A stretch of 64,000 bases of DNA from Schistosoma mansoni (taxonomy: Eukaryota > Platyhelminthes > Trematoda > Strigeidida > Schistosomatidae), in contig NW_017386000.1 in assembly GCF_000237925.1 (NCBI RefSeq), forward strand, positions 248,001 to 312,000. The letters are read 5' to 3'. A model generated the notes under the pieces. That model saw only the letters and a program-made list of their open reading frames with translations. It did no database searches and had not been told where the DNA came from. The position numbers and the translations under genes are program-made. Positions 12,001 through 21,000 of the stretch are shown one piece after another (position 1 is the first letter of the stretch; every line of letters starts with the position of its first letter).

Positions 12001-15000
12001 GTTTTTCATCTTAAAGTGAAACTCTCTGACTTGCAGTTTATTTAGTGTAATAGTTAACCAATAATTGACCATTAAATATAGAAAATCTATTCTTTTGTTG
12101 TGTTTTATGACCAAATATTGTATAAACTATAATTAAAAGACTATTCAAATAATAGTCTTTTAATATGATGGGGATCTTTAAACGATTAAACTATAATTAT
12201 TTGTGAATTTTATTTATTTTGAAAGTACTACAGGTAGCATGCTTTTCATTTACTCATCGGTATGTTTTAAAAAACTTTGTTTTTATTTTTTTTCATAGTA
12301 CAAAATTATCCATGTGATCAGTGTTCAAGAACCTTCAGATTAAAACAATATCTTATTGCACATATCCAACAAGTTCATGAAAGTAAATTTTTCATTTACA
12401 AAATAACAAGTTATTTTATTGAATTCTATGATCATACTTATACATTTGTTTATCTACATATTTTCCTCTTTTACTTAAATCAAATAATTTAGTGATAAAT
12501 AGTACACAATCATCATTATATCACTCCTCCCCTTTTAAATAAATTGTAGTGTAACTGGTGTTACTAAGCTTATTTTCACTACATACTGTGACAACTAATA
12601 CCGATCATTAAAAATACGTGAGAGGTAGAATTTCCACTTGGTATCCTGGTGAATTTGATTTGCAATTACATAATCAGTTCAATTATTTTGTCAACTAGTT
12701 TCAAATATTTTAGTTTTGATATTCTAAACGTGCTTGGCGTGTCTAAAGATATTGAAAGCAGAATTCATGTAACCTGGTTGCAATTCTTGCTTTTATAGGA
12801 TAAATTAAATGGATTTGTGGTATTTCTCGTCTTGCTTTCCATGTTGTACAATTTTTCCCGTTATGTGTTTGAATAAAGCCATAACAACAACTCAGTCAGT
12901 CAATCACAACGTAGAACTTAGTAGTACGAGTGGATGCACCTTCGTCATTGCAAACGATTTTGAGCCATGTCATTCAAGGTCTCTAACTATTGGTTGCTAT
13001 CATCTCGCGAATCCCAACCAGGTAGTCTACACACACCAACATAGCTCAGTCCAATTGTCAGAGACTTCATGGATATAGGCTATGTTTTAGTCTGGCCGCC
13101 CCTAGCATTCTTCCAATCTACTCCTTCACCTACGATACACAAGCCCGACCACCACGTCAAGGTAGCAGCTACGGTCGGGGATAAGAACAACTAAGGCAAA
13201 ATAATATGAATTCATCCTATTTTATGGTCTCTTCAGCTGCTTACAACNNNNNNNNNNNNNNNNNNNNNNNNNNNNNNNNNNNNNNNNNNNNNNNNNNNNN
13301 NNNNNNNNNNNNNNNNNNNNNNNNNNNNNNNNNNNNNNNNNNNNNNNNNNNNNNNNNNNNNNNNNNNNNNNNNNNNNNNNNNNNNNNNNNNNNNNNNNNN
13401 NNNNNNNNNNNNNNNNNNNNNNNNNNNNNNNNNNNNNNNNNNNNNNNAACGAATGTAAGTTCATTTGAAGAAAAATACCGAAACTATAGAGAGGGTGAAG
13501 AAGTAATTATCTAGAATCAGAAAATTGATAGTAACCCCGCCGTCGACTAGATATCGAGCTATTACCGTGGGATATGGCATCTAATCTCGAATTCTTTGGA
13601 ACGTGCTCAAAAATATGAACATGCACTGTTCCTTCTGTCCTTCCCGTGTATTTGCTGTGGAACGTACGTGTAAATTTATAAATACAATTAGAGATACCAA
13701 AGAAAGAGGACTTGTCTATTTTCGTTTTACCTTATAGCTTTTTAAGAAACCCATCACCACTTTTTGGATTTTAGATTATTACTGCTTCACTCTCTCTATA
13801 GTTTCGATATTTTTCTTCAAATGAACTTACATTCGTTTATCCATGTAGATATGCACATAATATCGATAGTTGTTGTCATTTTAATTTTTCGGTCACTAAT
13901 GTCTACTACTTAATATTATATTATACAAATACGGTTGTAAGCAGCTGAAGAGACCATAAAATATGATGAATTCATATTATTTTGTCTTAGTTGTTGTTAT
14001 GGCTTTATTTGAATTCTGTTGTATTATAGTCACTACCAAAATTTTACACATACTCATTGATTTTTCAACTATGTCCTCAAACTCGTAGAGCAATGGATCC
14101 TAGTTAGAAACGTAATCGGGCATAGATCTACTCATAATATAGATTACATGCTACATGTGCATAATTAATTATTAGAACCCTTTCCAAATTTTAGCTTCTA
14201 TTATCTCTGGGGATTTATGTGGGTTGATTACATAAGCCATCATTTTTATTGATAATGGATTCGGTACTTAGTGATGGTTCTTAAAGTACTCGGCAGATTC
14301 GATCCTCGCTTCACCTACTTTGATCTAGGAAACCTGATAGTATCGCTAGCCATCACAAAGAATGTGACTGGAAACTGAATATATTAGTCTCTTTGTTAAG
14401 TGGGTTATTATTATGATAAATGAGGAATGATTTTCTAGATTTATTTGTTAACCTATCATTGCATCTGTGATGAACTGGTTATATAGTGCTAAAGGTTTTA
14501 TACTTATGGTAATAAACTACAAAAAATATTAATACTATTACGTAACTAACAGTTGCTTTTAGTTTAGCTGTTTGTGCATCGTGTTCCACAGACAGTAATA
14601 GTGGACATACATTTCTGTTGGGTTTCCTGCAAACACTGAATTATATGTCGTCTCAGACTTCCAATTCTGAAAGCTTATTAATTTTTATCATCACGTTCTG
14701 TTTATTCAATATTTCTGTTACCTTAATTACTTATCTCTATATTTGTTCGTTCTAATTTTTTCTAGAGAGATTAGCTAAATGTGAAATATGTGGCACAACG
14801 TTCGCCTCATTGGGTAATTTAAAGAAACATGAAAAAAGTATACATGGAGGCAAGTATATGATTGTTTAGTTGTGTTTGTCATAGTTGTTTTAAAATAGTT
14901 TTTGATTGTAATAATTTCTAAGGAAATTTTAAGTAAACACTACTATTTTGGTTACAATATGATAGTTATGTGAAAAGATAATAGTTTCAAATTAGAAATC

Positions 15001-18000
15001 GTGTTATGAATATTTTACGTTTGCTTACATTGCTCCGCTCCAGACATTCCCTGTGAACAAACAAACAATTTTTCTAGGAATTAAGACATTGTCCATTCTT
15101 TTTATCGTGTGAATCATTCACCAATCGAAGTACAACTTATTCAATCTTAGCACTGTGCCAAACCAATGACGTTCGATTCGGTATGAACAGCCTAGCGTCC
15201 TTATTGGTCCTTTGTTCGCCTAGCCTGTCCACTTGAGTCCAGAACGCTAATAACAGCTCCCACTATGCGAATCATTTTTTTCAAACATACCTGGTGACAT
15301 ACCAGCCAAGCAAACCTCATCTTACCATAAAATAGGAAATAACATTTGTACAAGATCAATCCAAAAAGTGGCTGTGAACGTGGGAGACTGTAATCAATAA
15401 ACTGAACATAAATTAAGAACAGTAAACCGTATAATAATAATGATAATAATAATAATAATCTATATGTCAAAATGAAGCTTATAATAAGGCGAATATGGAT
15501 ATACACAATCTAGTTACTGAATAATTAGACAATAAGAATATATATATATATAATATTAGTCCATTAGTAGTTCTCAGAAGTCACCCCTAGTTTAATTCTA
15601 ACTAGGATGTAACAAAAGTGTCTATCTTTTGGTGTGTTGGTAGTTTTTGTTATGAAGAATCTATAATGATCTTACTTACGTCAATTACCCCTTGCGCTGG
15701 TCACTCATCAGTATCCTCCATCGAACTTTGTCCTGGGCGATTCCTCCGAGCTGCTATTCATTCTTTTGATATCTGCTTCCAACTCTCGGCTCGATATGTT
15801 CTTTGACCTTCCTATTTTTCATTATCCCTTCAGAATTCCAAGTTAGCTCTTGCTTCGTGATGCAGTTTGGTGTTTTCCTCAATACATGTCTAATCCACTT
15901 CCAACGTCTCCTAATTTTCTCTTCAGCTGGAAGTTGGTTTGTTCTCTCCCACAGTAGGCTGTTACTGATGAAATCCGGTCAACGGGCAATTATTTATAAA
16001 CACCTGTACCTTTTTGATGATGGTTATTGTAGTTCTAGAAGTCTCAGTTCTGTAAAGTAGAACTGTCTTGACGTTCGTATTGAAGGATGAGGGCAAGAAA
16101 TCTTGTCTGACACCGGTCGTCACTTGGAATGCATCTATTCTCCATGCACGACTTTGCAGTGTAATCTGTCGTATGAATCTTGTATGATGTTGACGATTTT
16201 CCCAGGTACTCACTCCATAGTGTCTAAGAAGGTTCCACAAAGTTCTCCTGTCCACGTTGCCAAACGCCTCATAGCCAAGGAAGTTGATGTGTAGTGACGA
16301 ATTCCATTCAAGTGATCGCTCAACAATAATACGTAGTTTCGCGATTTGGTCTGTACACAACCTATCCTTACGGAATCCGGTCTGTTGATCTCGAAGTTGG
16401 GCATCTACTGAATCTTCCATCCGGTTCAGCAATACTCTGTTGAGAACTCTTCCTGTTACCGATAGTAGTGTGATGCCACTTTATTTATCACACTTGTTGA
16501 AATCTCTTTTCTTTGATATCTTGACGAGGTGTCCTTCTTTCTAGTCTGTCGGTAGAACTTATTCTTTCTCCCACATTTTCCTGAATAGAGAGTGAAGTAT
16601 GTTTGCAGGTACTTCTGTGTCTGACTTTAGTGCTTCAGCTTGTATATTGTCAGGTCGTGCTGCTTTCACACTGTTGACCTATCGGATGGTCATGTTGATT
16701 TCTTCAATCGTTGATGGAAAGACATCTATAGGAAGGTCTGTGTGTGTTGCTTCGATGTCCAGTGGATTCAATGGAGCTGGTCCATTCAAGAGTTCCTCCA
16801 AGTGTTCTATCCATTCTGATTTCTGGGTTTAGATCTCCCATCTGGACGGTCATTTAGGTTACTGGGCACTTCACCATGATCGATTGCAGCCTCTCTTAAA
16901 GCTGATCTTTACCGTCATCGTTGCTATCATTGTTGTGTGCATATTATTGAATAACATTCATTGTGATTCCCTCTTTGTTTTGAAGGGTGGATCCATGAGA
17001 TTCCAATCGTATAAGTGCTTTGTGTGCTTCTTGTGACGGCGGAGGACTTCTTCGTGACTAGGAAGTAGCAAATTCTCTTCTGAATGTATGTTTTTCTGTC
17101 TAGCTGGGGTTAAATGGGCTTCACTTATTCAGAGCACATCCAAATTGTATCTCCTCATTTCCGTAGCTATTTGATTAATCTTCCCGATCGCCTATATTGT
17201 CCGGACATTCTATGTACATATAATAATTGTTGCTGTGGTTGTTAGAAGGGGCATCGGCATCGTGACTTCCGAAGAATCTCGGCTTTCACTATGTGTTATA
17301 ATTCTTCTGAAAGAAGATCCGTCCCCTCGGAGGGCATAGTTTAGATGGTTTAAATTGTTTATTCTGGTTAGTGTTTTTCTAGCAAGATTGTTTTCTGGGG
17401 GATGGGATTGCTGACCCCATACCTAACCCTCCTTCTTTACCCGGTCTTTGGACTAACAGTAACCCTAGATGAGATACAGGTGGAGTTGTAGGATTTAATT
17501 TGTCCTACAGATATTCTACCGGAACTGTAAAGGCGATACTGGCGACCCAGAGCGTGTAAAAGCTATAGTTTGAACAAGAACAACTTGGCTTTAAACTTTA
17601 TCTGTTTCAACCAGTATTGGGTGTCTTATCGAAATAAATAAAAATTATGAGTCACACTAATAGAATTATAATGTCCTTCAATTGGCAGGTCACATGTGAC
17701 AGGAATAGTCTGCAGACACATCGGACCAGAATGACGTGGTGAGCGTTTCAGCAATGATTTGATTGGCTGATTATGCACATAACTAACACTTATGATGATC
17801 GCCTTAGCTAAATGCTGAAGATATTCTCAATTTACCCTTTTGCATATTTTGTCTCCCTACTTGATCCTTCAATCCACTTAATAATCGTAACCCTATCCGT
17901 AAATATTTTTTTAGCGCGATCGATAGCTTTTCCTAAATCTAATCTTTAATGTTGTACTTCACTAGTTACCTATCAGGATCAGAATTTAATAAACAAACTC

Positions 18001-21000
18001 CAATGATCACGTGCTCAATGAAAATGATTTTCATTTTTTAAATGTTTGTGTTATTTTATGTTATGTAGGGAGATTATTCGACTGCCCTTCTTGTGATCGT
18101 TCCTTCACCTCACGATCCGGTTTATGGTATCACATTCATCTTGTCCATGATGGTGAGTATAGTTTCATATATTTGGTGCCAAGGTGGTAACTGTACTTTA
18201 TACCCGCGATTTCTTATTGCCTGCTTCAAATTGTTTTTGTCCATAACAGATAACCCAAATATTTACAAAAAAAACGGTTAGGCTTTCTAACAGCCAAAAA
18301 ATCAATAATATGTAGTAACGGATTCATTGATATTAAACGCATACAAACCTTTTTGTTAAACCTTCCTAATAGACAAAATTCATACCCGTGACAAATAATA
18401 CCCAGGTTTTCTTAAAAGTATGGTTATTTTATAGCAATTAGTTCAAGATACATGAAGTTTATGAGAGTAACGTGTATAATAAAGGTGAAAAAAGGGCTAA
18501 GTGATTTATAGCAAGTAGAAAATAAAATTGACCTAATGAATTGAACGTACAAACGGATAAAACAAATAGCCCTGTATTATAATGTCGTCTAGGCAACCTT
18601 AGGAATGCTTAGTTACGAACCATACTACTTCTTAGTAATAAGCAGTATAAATTGGAGCACTAAATACATAAACATGGAGGGTTGAAAATAGCATTCAGAT
18701 TCAATGACTTAAGTAATCAATATCATATTGCTTTGGATAACTACTACTTAAAACTTCAATAGACCCTAATTCATTGACTTATCAGCACTCTTTTTTGGCT
18801 CCCAGTTTGTGTTGACACAGGTTTCTATTCAATGTTCATGGTGATTGGTGTTTCTGAAAGTGATTCCAATAGATTTGAGTAGTAGAAGCTAATAACAGAA
18901 GTGTTATTCATGATACTTCAACAGTTAGAAGCAGTTGCAGTGCTGTTTGTTCTTCGTCAATGTTAAAGTATTGAGGCTAATTTGGCTGTACTCACCAAAT
19001 TATGACTATTGTTGACGTCCTTTATAGACGTTCTTTAGTCATTAAACTTCTTTAGGTGTTAGTAGTGAAGTCTTCAGCTTTTAGTCATGTGTAATTTAAA
19101 TTTTCTAAGTATTTGTTGTGTGTATTCCTCCTTTTCGTTAAATATGACCAGATGTTTACAAGAATATCATGACTTTATTTGTAATAGGATGCTAATTAAT
19201 ATTATCTTTCTTTTATTTTACAGTCCAGTCATTTCAGTGCGATGTATGCTCCAGAACATTTGCATTGCGAGTTTATCTTCATGCTCATGTACAACAGGTT
19301 CATGGAAGTAAGTTGTCTTTCTTTTACCATTGTCTTCGTTTTAATATTTTTGCATATCTGTTCCGGTAATTGTATTTTTATCAATAGCTTTTCGGACTAC
19401 AAATTGCAATATTAAATTTTTTTGCTTTCTGTCAATCGTCAAAGTTAATTGGTTTTATGATCTGTGCCTGCTGTTTATGATACCTGCTATATATGCTTAT
19501 CTGATTTGTTAGATTTAGTGGTTCTTGAGTTAATCTTACCACCTACAGTTGAAATTTTCTGTGAAGAAGGGCTTTAACACGTTGAATTCTTTCCTCTTTA
19601 CTGCTGCTTTACATTTATACAAAGGTAAATCTGTTTCACTTGTACCCATAATAATATACATACAAACCAAACGAATCCATTAACCTTCCTATTTCTGGTA
19701 ATCTAACACTCTCGTCTTTACCATAAGCTATCAACTTGAATCCCCGTATCAAAAATTTTAATTTGTCTAGAGACAGATTGTCTATACTCAATGGGTTATG
19801 TCCAGATCGGAATATTTGTAATCTATAAACAGTACATGGTCCATGATTTGATTTTCTCATTTCTGATTACCGAAGCAACGGCATTGAAGTATTTGTGTAT
19901 TCCAGTTTTTGTAAACTATTTAAGTCTGTCGTTATGAGTTATCATTTTTCATCAATTAGCTTAGTCTTCAAGTGTAGTTTTCTTTTTTTCATCCGGCGTT
20001 CTATTTTAGAGAGGATGGTCAAATGCGAACAATGTGGCGATTTCTTCTTGTCTGGAAGCATTTTCAGAAGACATCAAGAAACTCGACATAAAGGTTAGTT
20101 TTCGAAATCTTTAGTATGAACAGCAGATATATATGTCAACACATACACACTGGATATTGTTGGCTCCTACATTTTTCGACTCACATATCTAATAATACAA
20201 ACTCGATTGCTGGCAACTTCAGATTCAGTAAACTCAGGGACATTTTACTCTGTGACAATTCACACTAAGTGGACAAATTTTTGTAAATGATTCATCCTTT
20301 CTCTATCCTTCTACATTCCAATGAAATAATATGCAAATGCTTGTAGTATTTTATAAGCAGATAGTCTTTGTTAGCCTAGGTCGTTTTACCCATTAGTACA
20401 TTTATTGTAGTGTTGATGGCTACAAAATGAAGTTTATTTCGTCAATAACGACTCATTGATAATTTATTCGCATTCCCAATAACTGAATTTAGTCCGTATA
20501 AAGCCCTCAGTAAGTGGTTGTAAATCACAAACTCGCATAATCGAACCGTGTCTCAATTCGCTCTCATTATTTTTATAAAACACGTTATTTCTAACTGAAA
20601 TGTTTGCAAATAGTTTTAATGTATATTCTTGTTAACTACTATGTTAGTTTGCTGCATAATCAACATCCATCTGTGTTTTCTCTGATTAAGAAAATATAAT
20701 GCTGACATTTTATAAGACGCTGGAACAACACTTGTCTGAAGATGTTTTCCATCAATGAATAACATCCCATTTAGCTTATTTATGTTTTGTCGACCAGTGA
20801 ACATAATATTGTGTAGGTCTTATTCTTTGTGTTTTTGTCCAGGTATGAAAATCTCACCACAACAGTATAATTCCCCGGTTCCACGAAAAACGAATAAATT
20901 GAGACCTCCTTTAGGTAAACCTGATTGTTAATTTGTATCTTTTTTGTTGTGTATGTATTTAGGGTGAAATAATCTCACTTAGAAAAGACACAGCTATGTG

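Larger units (their letters stand above)
12864..14017. repeat. Large inverted repeat interrupted by a LINE and the assembly gap
   Basis: The left arm (12864-12892, 13186-13247, gap, 13448-13507) is the reverse complement of the right arm (about 13776-14017), with a spacer of about 270 bp. Shared landmarks are GAATAAAGCCATAACAACAA, GAATTCAT, TCTTCAGCTGCTTACAAC and ACGAATGTAAGTTCATTTGA. It lies wholly in the intron between exons B and C. Confidence 0.8.

Noticed and set aside
13206-13514. Open frames across the N gap
   Set aside because: They exist only because N translates as unknown residues.
14270-14350. A second tRNA-derived SINE
   Set aside because: Only a B-box-like GATTCGATCC is visible; no convincing A box at the right distance.
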